In this document: positions 24,250 to 31,358 of the stretch, piece after piece
Numbering within the stretch: position 1 is the stretch's first letter
Layout of the letters: each line of letters starts with the position of its first letter
Source of the DNA: Candidatus Omnitrophota bacterium
Lineage (GTDB): Bacteria > Omnitrophota > Gorgyraeia > Gygaellales > Profunditerraquicolaceae
DNA: 33,162 nt
Direction: 5' to 3'
NCBI GenBank assembly: GCA_026387405.1
Contig: JAPLLV010000053.1
Span: 1-33,162 of the forward strand
The notes under the pieces: generated by a model
The model's database searches: none
Told to the model about the DNA's origin: nothing
Seen by the model: the letters and a program-made list of their open reading frames with translations, nothing else
Translations under genes and position numbers: made by a program

Positions 24250-25107
24250 TTATCGGACTGCCTCCTCAAGGTGTTCCTGCGGGTGCGCTACGTTTGTGTT
24301 AGGGATATCCAACTCTTCTATAAGATTGAGAGCCGGATCAAAGCATCTCACCTGTAAAACATCGCCCTTAACTTCCAAGGTGCAGAAATGATACGTTTTA
24401 GCGGAAAAACGAAGATAGGGATTGGGCTTATCCACATCCACCAGATGCGAACCCCCGCCGCCGGTGGTTATAAAATTAATTCCGTCAAAAAAGAACCTTT
24501 GATAACAATGGACATGCCCGTTTAAGACCAGATTAACGTTGTACTCTTTGAAGAGCGGGAGCAAAAAACCTCCGATATGCTTTTCATCATCCCCATGCGC
24601 CTTAGAGGCCGAAAACAAGGGTTGATGGAATAAAACTATCCGGAATCTCGAAGAGGCGGGAATAGAACGAAAATCAGAAACCAGCCACTGATACTGTTCT
24701 GAACCCGCGCTTAGGTCTGAATTGCTATCCAGGACGATAAAATGGACCCCTTCGCGGTCCACTGAATACCAATGCCCGTTGTTGGGAATTTTAAAGTTTT
24801 TGAAGTAAAGGGGCGAATTCTTCTCGTGATTACCCAGGACAGGAAAATACTCTGTTGACTTCAAGAGATTAGCCTCAATTTCGTTAAACAGCTTCCACTG
24901 CGCCGGGTCTTCCCCATCATCAACAAGGTCACCCACTCTAAATATAATCTCCGGCTTGACCTTTTCCACCGCGCTGACCACTTTGCGGTGACCTTCTTCA
25001 GCCTGGCTGTCCCCGAAGACAACAATACCTTTGGCAAAAGCAACTATGGGAAAATAAATACAAAATGCCAATACCGATATAAACAAGGCAAGCTTTTTTC
25101 TGCACAT
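24250..25107 (-). CDS. Exported metallophosphoesterase
   Basis: 285 residues. A hydrophobic N-terminal segment (about 7-25) is a signal peptide or anchor. The calcineurin-like metal motifs are present in order: VFGDSQ, RVGDLVDDGE, LGNHEKN, LFHQPLF and NGHVHCYQR. The substrate is unknown; the layout resembles purple-acid-phosphatase-like secreted enzymes. Excellent AAGGAGGAG ribosome binding site. It heads a tight run with PPC and Smr. Confidence 0.9.
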   Translation of the reverse strand: MCRKKLALFISVLAFCIYFPIVAFAKGIVVFGDSQAEEGHRKVVSAVEKVKPEIIFRVGDLVDDGEDPAQWKLFNEIEANLLKSTEYFPVLGNHEKNSPLYFKNFKIPNNGHWYSVDREGVHFIVLDSNSDLSAGSEQYQWLVSDFRSIPASSRFRIVLFHQPLFSASKAHGDDEKHIGGFLLPLFKEYNVNLVLNGHVHCYQRFFFDGINFITTGGGGSHLVDVDKPNPYLRFSAKTYHFCTLEVKGDVLQVRCFDPALNLIEELDIPNTNVAHPQEHLEEAVR

Positions 25108-25157
25108 ATTATCTCCTCCTTGAATAATGGTTTATTATAACGCCAGACACAAAAAAA

Positions 25158-25179
25158 CCCAAGCAATTTCGAGCTTGGG
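25158..25179 (-). terminator. Terminator after the DUF2284 gene
   Basis: CCCAAGC/GCTTGGG stem, 8-base loop, followed on the minus strand by seven T. Its upstream flank (GGACGATTATAATTCTTAGA) is shared in degenerate form with the ends of neighbouring genes. Confidence 0.85.
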
Positions 25180-25209
25180 ATATCTAAGAATTATAATCGT
25201 CCTTTTTAT

Positions 25210-25725
25210 CTATTCAATAAGCACCAGGCCAAAATAAGAAACCTTGTCCTGAAGCGACTTAACCGTATTAATAGTAAAACCGTTATTGCGCACAGTTCTA
25301 AATACATCTATCCCGCATGCCTCCATAGCCGGCCTGGCCTTATCTGAATGCCTGCAGCCGTTATCAAAGTCGCATTCCCGGCACAGCCTGCAAGGGCCCG
25401 CTCCCATGCCGAAGGCCTTGTAATAACCGGCCAAGAACGCCTCTCTCTCCAATTTTAAAACAATTCCAGAGATATCCGTCTTCCATCCTCTGGGCGTATG
25501 GATAAGTATGGCTTTGGAATAGGAATCAATTATCCTCTGCGTCTTTTTAGGGGTAGGCGAGTACGGCGGGCAGGTCAGGCATCCGCCGTAGCCATCGCAT
25601 CCGTACTGGCATTTGTATCTGACCCACGCAGCGGTCTTAATCGATGAAGCCGCAATGATCTTAGCCTTCTTCGCCCCCAGCTCTACCGCCCGCTTGCGCA
25701 AATCGCTCAATGTCATCTTTTTCAT
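25210..25725 (-). CDS. DUF2284 predicted metal-binding protein
   Basis: 171 residues, Cys-rich: CQYGCDGYGGCLTCPPYSPTP in the N-terminal third and CRLCRECDFDNGC in the middle, then ACGIDVF. This matches DUF2284, predicted to bind metal or an iron-sulfur cluster; no function is known. It overlaps the cupin stop by four bases (ATGA), so the pair is coupled. Confidence 0.88.
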   Translation of the reverse strand: MKKMTLSDLRKRAVELGAKKAKIIAASSIKTAAWVRYKCQYGCDGYGGCLTCPPYSPTPKKTQRIIDSYSKAILIHTPRGWKTDISGIVLKLEREAFLAGYYKAFGMGAGPCRLCRECDFDNGCRHSDKARPAMEACGIDVFRTVRNNGFTINTVKSLQDKVSYFGLVLIE

Positions 25726-26045
25726 TTTTTAAAGTGCAATGCCAGCCATACCGATGGCTTATTATGGTGCGTGCTTTCCACGCGGTGGCGCAATCCCGCG
25801 GGGATAAAGATGTAATCGCCCGGTTTCATAACCCGTGCTTTACGCTTATAAAAGTTTAGTTTTGCCGAACCACTAAGCAGAACCACCCATTCACCTTGAG
25901 GCTCTCTTAGCCACTCTCCGGGAGGTGTCCGCTGGCCAAAGGAAATTATTCGCTCCAGCCTAAGCCGCGGCAAACGAAGCAGCGTTTCCAGGAACTCGCG
26001 ATCCTTTTTACAGGCAGGAATTTTGAAAATATTTTTAATGATCAC
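25722..26045 (-). CDS. Small cupin-domain protein
   Basis: 107 residues. Seen: GEWVVLLSGSAKLNF, MKPGDYIFIPAGLRHRVEST and VWLALHF, a single cupin barrel. Ligand unknown. The GTG start sits about 7 bases after a TAAAAT box, so the message may be leaderless. Coupled to the DUF2284 gene. Confidence 0.85.
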   Translation of the reverse strand: MIIKNIFKIPACKKDREFLETLLRLPRLRLERIISFGQRTPPGEWLREPQGEWVVLLSGSAKLNFYKRKARVMKPGDYIFIPAGLRHRVESTHHNKPSVWLALHFKK

Positions 26046-26051
26046 ACGTCT

Positions 26052-26079
26052 ATTTTACCGCTCCCACTTCCTTTGTCAA
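26052..26079 (-). promoter_or_regulatory. Promoter for cupin-DUF2284
   Basis: TTGACA (26079-26074), 16-base spacer, TAAAAT (26057-26052). The expected first base of the RNA falls at or within a base or two of the GTG start codon of the cupin gene. Confidence 0.7.
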
Positions 26080-26121
26080 TCCCGAAATAGCCAGCCCCTA
26101 TAAACTAAAATCCCAAGCCCT

Positions 26122-26508
26122 TTATTGATCCACCTGCCCCGCGTAAATCTCTCCGGTTCTCACCCGCATTAACCCTTTTTTTAAATCTGCTACCTTGGAA
26201 AAGGCGTACCTGCTTAAATCAATGATCCTCCCGCGCTTAAATAGTTCGAGCGACGGACCAAAATCATTATGCTTAACTACCACACATTTATTATTGTCCA
26301 GGTTACATACCAGATAATATTTCCCAAAGTCTCTGTTTCTTATAGCACAGGTAAACTTATGCTTATGATATCTTTCTCCAGAAGCAACAAACCAGGGATC
26401 ATACCAGCTGGCAAAGCCCATTACCGGATAAGGCCCTGTGACAGAAGCATTATCCTGGCATCCGCAGAATAAAAAAAGACAAATCAATACAGCATAATAA
26501 CACTTCAT
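26122..26508 (-). CDS. RlpA-like lipoprotein (double-psi beta-barrel)
   Basis: 128 residues from the ATG at 26508. The N-terminal hydrophobic stretch ends in LFCGC, a lipobox-like site. It is followed by GFASWYDPWFVASGERY (GxASWYG in RlpA), then HNDFGP and RIIDLSRYAFSKVADLKKG, the DPBB core. RlpA proteins bind or cleave denuded peptidoglycan; here the SPOR domain is absent and the usual ND-GP catalytic region is altered to NDFGP. A TATAAT box lies 6 bases before the ATG, so the message may be leaderless. Confidence 0.85.
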   Translation of the reverse strand: MKCYYAVLICLFLFCGCQDNASVTGPYPVMGFASWYDPWFVASGERYHKHKFTCAIRNRDFGKYYLVCNLDNNKCVVVKHNDFGPSLELFKRGRIIDLSRYAFSKVADLKKGLMRVRTGEIYAGQVDQ

Positions 26509-26514
26509 TAACTT

Positions 26515-26520
26515 ATTATA
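26515..26520 (-). promoter_or_regulatory. -10 box of the RlpA-like gene
   Basis: Perfect TATAAT on the minus strand ending 6 bases before the ATG, with a weak TTGGGG 17 bases upstream. It implies a transcript starting at or next to the start codon. Confidence 0.5.
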
Positions 26521-26563
26521 CCTCAACCCGTTTCAGCCCCCAAACAAAAAACAAGCACAAAAA

Positions 26564-26589
26564 ATCCCAAGCCCTTTCGGGCCTGGGAT
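26564..26589 (-). terminator. Terminator after the GYD gene
   Basis: ATCCCAAGCCC/GGGCCTGGGAT with one A-C mismatch, TTTC loop, followed on the minus strand by TTTTTTG. Confidence 0.85.
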
Positions 26590-26617
26590 CTCTAGAAATC
26601 AGAACCGTCTCCTTTAC

Positions 26618-26896
26618 TTACGAAAGGATCTTATCAAATTCCTCCATGGGGATTGCGGGAAAACTGGTAAAGGCGATATTTGTCAGCTTATTTAACCCAA
26701 CCGATGCCTTCATTACTTCCGTAACTCCGGGAAAATCCGTAATAAGCACTATGTCATATTTCCCAAGAAGCGCGTACATGGAATTCACCTTACCGCCGGC
26801 CTTGGCTATTACATCAAGCGCCTTTATAGTCCTATCGGCCGAGATACCCTCCACTGCATCCTTTGAATATTTTCCGTACATAAAAAACTTCGCCAT
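26618..26896 (-). CDS. GYD-domain protein
   Basis: 92 residues from the ATG at 26896, chosen for the GGAGGGGG just upstream. MAKFFMYGKYSKDAVEGIS and YALLGKYDIVLITDFPGVTEVMKA match the GYD family, small ferredoxin-like-fold proteins of unknown role. Single gene with its own terminator. Confidence 0.88.
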   Translation of the reverse strand: MAKFFMYGKYSKDAVEGISADRTIKALDVIAKAGGKVNSMYALLGKYDIVLITDFPGVTEVMKASVGLNKLTNIAFTSFPAIPMEEFDKILS

Positions 26897-26930
26897 CTTC
26901 CCCCTCCTTTTTAAATATGCCACCAACCCC

Positions 26931-26963
26931 AATCTCCCCAAACCCTTTTGAGGGGTTGGGATT
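26931..26963 (-). terminator. Hairpin after the DUF4145 gene
   Basis: Imperfect stem AATC..CCCCAAACCC with AGGGGTTGGGATT. The T-run is poor. Probably the end of the TIR-like/DUF4145 transcript. Confidence 0.5.
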
Positions 26964-26991
26964 CAGGAATTAAAACAATCCTCTCAATTTT

Positions 26992-27639
26992 CTATTTCTT
27001 TTTTAGATTCCTTAATCTGCCTAACAAATGCTCATATTGGTATACTGCTTTCAAAATCTCTTTTGCAAACTCAATTGCTACATCAACTTCTTCTTTTTCT
27101 ATATTTTCATAAAGTCGTGATTCTATATGAGTGGCATCGTTACCTAACAATCTAAGCTCATCCATTCCTTCTAGAAGTTCTTTTGGAATTATTATCTTGC
27201 TGCTTAAATCTTTTATACGCTTCTGCAAATCTTCCCCCTTCGCTCCTTTCTCCTCGCAAATCTCCTCTAGTGTCTTTCTAATCATCATAGCAGAGGCTGT
27301 GTAACATTGATTTGCGTGACACTCGATAGCTTCTTCAAGTGTCTTTTTAACATTCTCTGGTATACCTTCTTTGTTAAAATCAATACGCTGAGGAGGGTAA
27401 GAAACCACATATCCACTCGTATCACGAATAAAGAATATAACCGCACTACATTCAATATTTGGACATGATCTTTCGCCTAAATATAATGCCCCGGAAGTTG
27501 GAACATGAATCATTAAGTCATTAATATCTTTTACTCTCTCAAAAGTCCCAAGATGTCCACAAACAGGGCATCTTAATCTTACATTTATACCTGTACATGC
27601 AGCAGGATTAATTAATTTAACATTCTTTCCCTTAAACAT
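26992..27639 (-). CDS. Zinc-ribbon DUF4145 protein
   Basis: 215 residues. The N-terminal zinc ribbon is RCPVCGHLGTF with CPNIECSAVIFF. The C-terminal helical DUF4145 domain includes AIECHANQCYTASAMMIRKTLE and LRLLGNDATHIE. DUF4145 proteins often occur near restriction and defence genes; their biochemistry is poorly known. Strong GGAAGGAG ribosome binding site. It lies 80 bases after the TIR-like gene in an AT-rich segment, probably co-transcribed with it. Confidence 0.82.
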   Translation of the reverse strand: MFKGKNVKLINPAACTGINVRLRCPVCGHLGTFERVKDINDLMIHVPTSGALYLGERSCPNIECSAVIFFIRDTSGYVVSYPPQRIDFNKEGIPENVKKTLEEAIECHANQCYTASAMMIRKTLEEICEEKGAKGEDLQKRIKDLSSKIIIPKELLEGMDELRLLGNDATHIESRLYENIEKEEVDVAIEFAKEILKAVYQYEHLLGRLRNLKKK

Positions 27640-27719
27640 AGATCTACTCCTTCCTAGATACTATTGAAACCACAGAAACTTATGGCCTACATAAAAATAA
27701 TAACTGTCCTCTTTATTTC

Positions 27720-28862
27720 TTAGCTTGTAACCGTTGTTAAAGATACCTTAATATCATCGACCTCAATATTGTTATCTACATCAGAACAAACTAATTTATA
27801 CCTGCCATTATATTTACTTAAAATGGCTTTACATTTTTTAAGGAATTCTTCGGAATTTAATTGTGGGGCAATAATGAATCCTACGGATATCTTTTCCATC
27901 AATTTAAGCTTTTTTCCAGCTTCATTTATTTTACCTGTAAATTCTCTAACCGGGTATCCTGATCTTCTCATGCCCGGCAATCCAACTGGCACAACGTAAC
28001 CTTCCTGTGTTTGTGCTTCAGCTTGAGCCTCTGCCTGTCTTTTTTGATAGAATTGGATTTCTTCTTTTATTTCCTTGGCTTTTTTCTCCGTCCTATACAA
28101 AACTATATCAAAATCTTCAAGATATATTTGAAATTCGTTTTCAGATGAAATATTACCTAAATACAAGTAGCCTCTTTTCTCACTGTGACCAAAACCCTTA
28201 AAATTAGTATCATCGATAACATCATTAAGAAACCACTCATCATTTTTGAGGTCAAATCCTACCAACTCAAATTTCCTCAATATTGTTTTATCGCTAATAT
28301 GACTTTCTTGCTCAACTTTCTCTGATGACTCGCTAATTTTGATTGCGTCCTTAATTGCCCTATCAAGTTCGGAAGAAATATTAATATCACTATATTTAAC
28401 AGTGTCGTAACTTTGTATGTTGAATGCTAATTTCAATTTCTCTTTCTGAAGCGGAATAATATGCTTCCTCAATGAAGTCATAAGCCCGTATTCATAGTAT
28501 ACGTTTGGGTTTGGAAAAGACTTACTGCCCACAATAGTATCGTCTAATACTACTATACAAAATTTAGATTCAATTATTTTCCCACAAATTTTTGTGCAAA
28601 AAATATCCTGCCCATAAGCTCTTTCCTTCACGGCTATAATCGGTTCAACTCCTACTTTTGCAAGTTTTTCTGACATTAAAGCCAGTATTGTCTCAATGGA
28701 AGCGTCGCTTGGACAAGCGATAAAACAAGATTTCGAAGCACCAAATATTTTCCCACATTTATGTGCCTTGCGAATAAAACATTGGTTATTAACCTTAAGG
28801 GCACTTTGCAAATCTCCGTCTCTTGCAAAACGAGCATACCTATAAATCGGTTCCCAAGCCAT
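27720..28862 (-). CDS. TIR-like / nucleotide-binding domain protein
   Basis: 380 residues. Residues about 45-140 show the strand-helix order of TIR/SLOG-like nucleotide-binding folds: SCFIACPSDAS, VEPIIAVKE, ESKFCIVVLDD and NPNVYYEYGLM (118-128), in which Glu124 matches the conserved glutamate of NAD- or nucleoside-hydrolysing relatives. A charged, probably coiled-coil stretch (EKKAKEIKEEIQFYQKRQAE) precedes a second alpha/beta region at the C-terminus of no recognised family. It has a strong promoter, a GGAGGC ribosome binding site and clearly AT-rich DNA, all consistent with an acquired gene. A defence effector is an inference. Confidence 0.65.
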   Translation of the reverse strand: MAWEPIYRYARFARDGDLQSALKVNNQCFIRKAHKCGKIFGASKSCFIACPSDASIETILALMSEKLAKVGVEPIIAVKERAYGQDIFCTKICGKIIESKFCIVVLDDTIVGSKSFPNPNVYYEYGLMTSLRKHIIPLQKEKLKLAFNIQSYDTVKYSDINISSELDRAIKDAIKISESSEKVEQESHISDKTILRKFELVGFDLKNDEWFLNDVIDDTNFKGFGHSEKRGYLYLGNISSENEFQIYLEDFDIVLYRTEKKAKEIKEEIQFYQKRQAEAQAEAQTQEGYVVPVGLPGMRRSGYPVREFTGKINEAGKKLKLMEKISVGFIIAPQLNSEEFLKKCKAILSKYNGRYKLVCSDVDNNIEVDDIKVSLTTVTS

Positions 28863-28967
28863 AATAGCCTCCGTAGTAATAACAAATAATAGGGACGGTT
28901 AGATTTTCTTAAAACCTCTCCTTGAATTGCGATTCTAATACATAATTAGATCATCGTTATTACCCTT

Positions 28968-28995
28968 ATTCTACGCTCACTGATATCCTTGTCAA
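28968..28995 (-). promoter_or_regulatory. Promoter of the TIR-like gene
   Basis: TTGACA (28995-28990), 16-base spacer, TAGAAT (28973-28968). It predicts a leader of about 100 bases. Confidence 0.75.
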
Positions 28996-29045
28996 CCTCA
29001 AAATGCCTAGCGGATTTTCTAGCGAAGATAGTTTTAGATGATTGA

Positions 29046-29224
29046 TTTTGCGAGGGATGTTGTGAGCGCACAATTAGAATTTTTTCGGCAAATGAGTGCG
29101 AGGGCTTACGGCGAGCGGCAGCGAATTACCAACGCGAGAAGACGAAAGTAGCGAGCTGACGCGAGACGTAAACCGAAGCACTCGGCGAAAAAATTCGTGC
29201 GCGAACAATATCCCGAAGCAAAAT
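29046..29224. repeat. Long imperfect inverted repeat, MITE-like
   Basis: The left arm (from 29046) and right arm (to 29224) match for roughly 65 bases with small gaps: TTTTGC, GGGAT.TTGT, GCGCAC, GAATTTTTTCG, GAGTGC and TTACG occur in order in both. The centre has no credible ORF. Part of the arm sequence also occurs at about 1405-1440. Confidence 0.65.
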
Positions 29225-29233
29225 AAATTAGAA

Positions 29234-29283
29234 CTGTTCTCGACTCGCCCTACGGGAAACCGATAGGCTCGCTCGAACAATAT
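29234..29283. repeat. Dispersed repeat, second copy of the fabH-fabD element
   Basis: GTTCTCGACTC ... GGCTCGCTCGAACAATAT, matching 13761-13808 with a divergent middle. Confidence 0.6.
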
Positions 29284-29410
29284 AGTCAGAGCGAGAAAAT
29301 CGGCAGGGGCATTATAAAACCCACGTTGAGGCGGGGCGAGCGTTCCCGAGAAACACAGACAAGGCAGACGCGTCCTCTCGAGACGTATGGCAGCTTTCTA
29401 ATACCGCCCC

Positions 29411-29441
29411 AACTTGAGGTCGCAAATTGCGACTTCAAGTT
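29411..29441 (-). terminator. Palindromic hairpin after the small membrane gene
   Basis: Fifteen-base arms AACTTGAGGTCGCAA and TTGCGACTTCAAGTT with one G-U pair and a single-base centre. No T-run, so a terminator role is uncertain. Confidence 0.45.
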
Positions 29442-29456
29442 TATAGTTTATTCTTT

Positions 29457-29807
29457 CTAACCCTTTTTATCCAAATCCAGGTGGAATTTATGCATAAGGC
29501 GGTGTAACAGCGGGGTAAAAATGATGGCGAGGATGGTGAAGAAAACCATGGTGCTTACGATAGAATAAATGCCGGTAAAGATCTTTCCCGCGGGACTGTT
29601 CACAATCCCGACCGTACCCACGCCAGTCATAATCAACAGGCAGTTCAAAAAAGCATCTATCCAGACAAAGTGCTCTATATAACGGAATGCAGCTGCGCCG
29701 ATCAGAACAGTGACCACAAGAAGCAAAAAAGACAGGGCAATGCTGCAGAGCATGCGTATATAAAATGCCTTGCGCGGAAGGAGCGGCTGACGATAATGTT
29801 CAAACAT
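29457..29807 (-). CDS. Small two- or three-helix membrane protein, channel-like
   Basis: 116 residues. Hydrophobic segments at about 18-42 and 80-105, and between them FLNCLLIMTGVGTVGIV. The order helix-pore loop-helix recalls small potassium channels (Ion_trans_2), but the TVGYG filter is not conserved, so it is at most a divergent relative. It has a promoter and a GGAGGC ribosome binding site. No functional neighbour. Confidence 0.6.
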   Translation of the reverse strand: MFEHYRQPLLPRKAFYIRMLCSIALSFLLLVVTVLIGAAAFRYIEHFVWIDAFLNCLLIMTGVGTVGIVNSPAGKIFTGIYSIVSTMVFFTILAIIFTPLLHRLMHKFHLDLDKKG

Positions 29808-29825
29808 TTAAATGCCTCCGGAGAT

Positions 29826-29853
29826 ATTCTACCCTTGCGCATTGGGTTGTCAA
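29826..29853 (-). promoter_or_regulatory. Promoter of the small membrane gene
   Basis: TTGACA (29853-29848), 16-base spacer, TAGAAT (29831-29826); the transcript would have a leader of about 12 bases carrying GGAGGC. Confidence 0.75.
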
Positions 29854-29882
29854 TCTAAAAATCCCCCCCTAAAAAACTAATC

Positions 29883-29995
29883 TGACCCCGCCCCTTGTAA
29901 ATGAGATTAATTAGACTTCAGACAAACTCCGGGATTGCTTCGTCGGCCTTCGGCCTCCTCGCAATGAAGAAAGTTGACCCCGCCCCTTGTAAATG
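29883..29995. repeat. Pair of 21-base direct repeats around a REP-like palindrome
   Basis: Identical 21-base copies at 29883-29903 and 29975-29995 (TGACCCCGCC ... GTAAATG). Between them is the palindrome ATTGC...GGCC TTC GGCC...GCAAT (29933-29966), of the widespread GACGAAGCAAT type. Confidence 0.7.
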
Positions 29996-30155
29996 CCATT
30001 AAATAGTGTATACTTTAATTGGAAGGTGGGCAGAATAAAGTTCCATATAGTTGTCCTCCCTTCCGCGCAAGAGCTGGGGCTGTGGAAGTGAAACAGTGAA
30101 CCCCGACTCTTGTTCTTTTTTATACAACTCCGCAGGCTGCGGGAAAAATAAAAAA
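29996..30155. other. Spacer with no recognised gene
   Basis: A 68-residue frame crosses it on the minus strand (29999-30205), but it starts inside the terminator at 30156-30175 and resembles no family. I see no RNA motif that I can name. Confidence 0.4.
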
Positions 30156-30175
30156 GGCGCTGATTGCTCAGCGCC
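30156..30175 (-). terminator. Terminator after the toxin-antitoxin-like cluster
   Basis: GGCGCTGA/TCAGCGCC, 4-base loop, followed on the minus strand by TTTTTTATTTTT. Confidence 0.9.
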
Positions 30176-30229
30176 TTTCCTCGTAGCACAATCCTTCCTC
30201 TCCAACGAAGTAATAAAAGTATACCTGAT

Positions 30230-30445
30230 TTAAAAATGGGCGTCAAGAGGAATTCGCTTCTTTAGCTTTTTCTTAAAAGCGACTATATCGTTCTGAACTA
30301 ACTGGATATTCGCCATTCTTACGTTGGGCGGTAAATTTGGATTTTGTTCATAAAGCGCTTTCGTGTTTTCCAACATCCTTAATCCATAGCATAGCGGATC
30401 AACCGGCTTTTCTTTTATACGTTTCAGAAGTTTATTATTTTTCAT
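30230..30445 (-). CDS. Small unknown protein, third gene of the toxin-antitoxin-like cluster
   Basis: 71 residues from the ATG at 30445, preceded by AGAGGG. Charged, with no membrane segment or known motif; it contains DPLCYGLRMLENTKALYEQNP and a basic tail. It begins 7 bases after the antitoxin stop and ends before a strong terminator, so it belongs to the same transcript. Function not recognised. Confidence 0.65.
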   Translation of the reverse strand: MKNNKLLKRIKEKPVDPLCYGLRMLENTKALYEQNPNLPPNVRMANIQLVQNDIVAFKKKLKKRIPLDAHF

Positions 30446-30452
30446 ATTCCCT

Positions 30453-30719
30453 CTAAGCCTTAGCAACACGATGCAGGATCTCGGAAATAAGCGTCTGGTA
30501 TTTGATCCCGGCCTTGCGGGCTTTTTGCTTGATGGCTTCCAGATCGTCCCGGTTAATGCGCATATTCAAGACCATTTCCTTCTTCTTGCGCTCAAGGGCC
30601 GCTACGACTGCGTCATACTCTGGCCCGGTTACCGGAACAAATTCTTCGGCGTGATCTTCATACCATTGCTCTTCCTTAGTCAATTTAAACCTTTTGTAAA
30701 AATCATTTTTATTTTTCAT
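30453..30719 (-). CDS. CopG/BrnA-like antitoxin
   Basis: 88 residues from the ATG at 30719, chosen over one six codons upstream because AGAGGGG lies just before it. The C-terminal half (VLNMRINRDDLEAIKQKARKAG then YQTLISEILH) has the strand-helix-helix pattern of ribbon-helix-helix antitoxins. The N-terminal half (EEQWYEDHAEEFVPVT) is acidic, as expected for toxin wrapping. It overlaps the toxin gene by 11 bases. Confidence 0.8.
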   Translation of the reverse strand: MKNKNDFYKRFKLTKEEQWYEDHAEEFVPVTGPEYDAVVAALERKKKEMVLNMRINRDDLEAIKQKARKAGIKYQTLISEILHRVAKA

Positions 30720-31050
30720 GGGATGCCCCTCTCTCATAAAGCTTCTTATATTTACGGCTCGGATATATAGTTTTCAAAAAAATGCCTTTTCTGTCAAATA
30801 CAAACGGAACTGCCCAGATATAACTCTTATATTCATATATTAAAACTCTCTGATTACTATGGGCATGATTCTTAACGAAACCAACCAGATCAGCTTTAAC
30901 AATTTCTTCAAATGATATATGTCGAGTAAGCTTTAGCCTGATATTCTTTAGCGTACTCCACTTTAATTCCCCTGTCACTATTTCACCAGAATATTCGTAT
31001 ATACAATTGTATATACGTTTAATACCATTGTCAAGTTCTTTCTTTCTCAT
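30709..31050 (-). CDS. BrnT/RelE-like toxin
   Basis: 113 residues. LKWSTLKNIRLKLTRHISFEEIV, then VLIYEYKSYIWAVPFVFD and IFLKTIYPSRKYKKLY, fits the compact mRNA-interferase-like toxins that precede CopG-type antitoxins (toxin first, then antitoxin). The first 28 residues are an extension I do not recognise, but GGAGGC before the ATG supports the start. An inverted repeat lies just upstream. Confidence 0.72.
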   Translation of the reverse strand: MRKKELDNGIKRIYNCIYEYSGEIVTGELKWSTLKNIRLKLTRHISFEEIVKADLVGFVKNHAHSNQRVLIYEYKSYIWAVPFVFDRKGIFLKTIYPSRKYKKLYERGASHEK

Positions 31051-31062
31051 AGCCTGCCTCCT

Positions 31063-31076
31063 TCTACTCTAGTAGA
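31063..31076. promoter_or_regulatory. Possible operator of the toxin-antitoxin cluster
   Basis: TCTACT-CT-AGTAGA, 6-base arms, 13 bases upstream of the toxin start codon. A palindrome at this place suits autoregulation by a ribbon-helix-helix antitoxin; the promoter itself is not clear. Confidence 0.4.
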
Positions 31077-31109
31077 CGAAAAAGGAAGCGGAATCTAACA
31101 ATAAAAAAC

Positions 31110-31134
31110 CCCGCTAAGCGATTAACTTAGCGGG
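31110..31134 (-). terminator. Second terminator of the rRNA operon
   Basis: CCCGCTAAG/CTTAGCGGG with a 7-base loop, followed on the minus strand by GTTTTTTATTG. Confidence 0.88.
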
Positions 31135-31191
31135 TGAATATTGATCCCTCGTCAAACCTGAATAGAAAATTATGGAATCCTCGGGATAAAT

Positions 31192-31233
31192 AAAAATGCC
31201 CTGCAGCTAATCACTTAGCCACAGGGCATTTTT
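31192..31233 (-). terminator. First terminator after 5S rRNA
   Basis: Twelve-base stem AAAAATGCCCTG/CAGGGCATTTTT, with T-tracts on both strands, 11 bases after the 5S gene. Confidence 0.85.
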
Positions 31234-31244
31234 ATTTAATTTAA

Positions 31245-31358
31245 GGAGCACCGACCTACTCTCACATGCCCTTACGAACACACTACCATCGGCCCTGAGG
31301 GGCTTAACTTCCGTATTCGGAATGGGAACGGGTGTTTCCCCCCCGGTAAAAGCGCTCC
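31245..31358 (-). rRNA. rrf: 5S ribosomal RNA
   Basis: About 114 bases. The reverse complement has the 5S landmarks: paired ends GGAGCGC/GTGCTCC, GAACACC-type hinge bases, the CCGATGGTAGTGTG stretch and GTGAGAGTAGGTCG before the 3' end. It stands about 150 bases downstream of 23S; no tRNA lies in the spacer. Confidence 0.95.

Noticed and set aside
29074-29280. 68-residue minus-strand frame
   Set aside because: It lies entirely inside the inverted repeat and the neighbouring dispersed repeat; its sequence is explained by the repeat.
29999-30205. Minus-strand frame of 68 residues
   Set aside because: It begins within a clear terminator and has no ribosome binding site or family resemblance.
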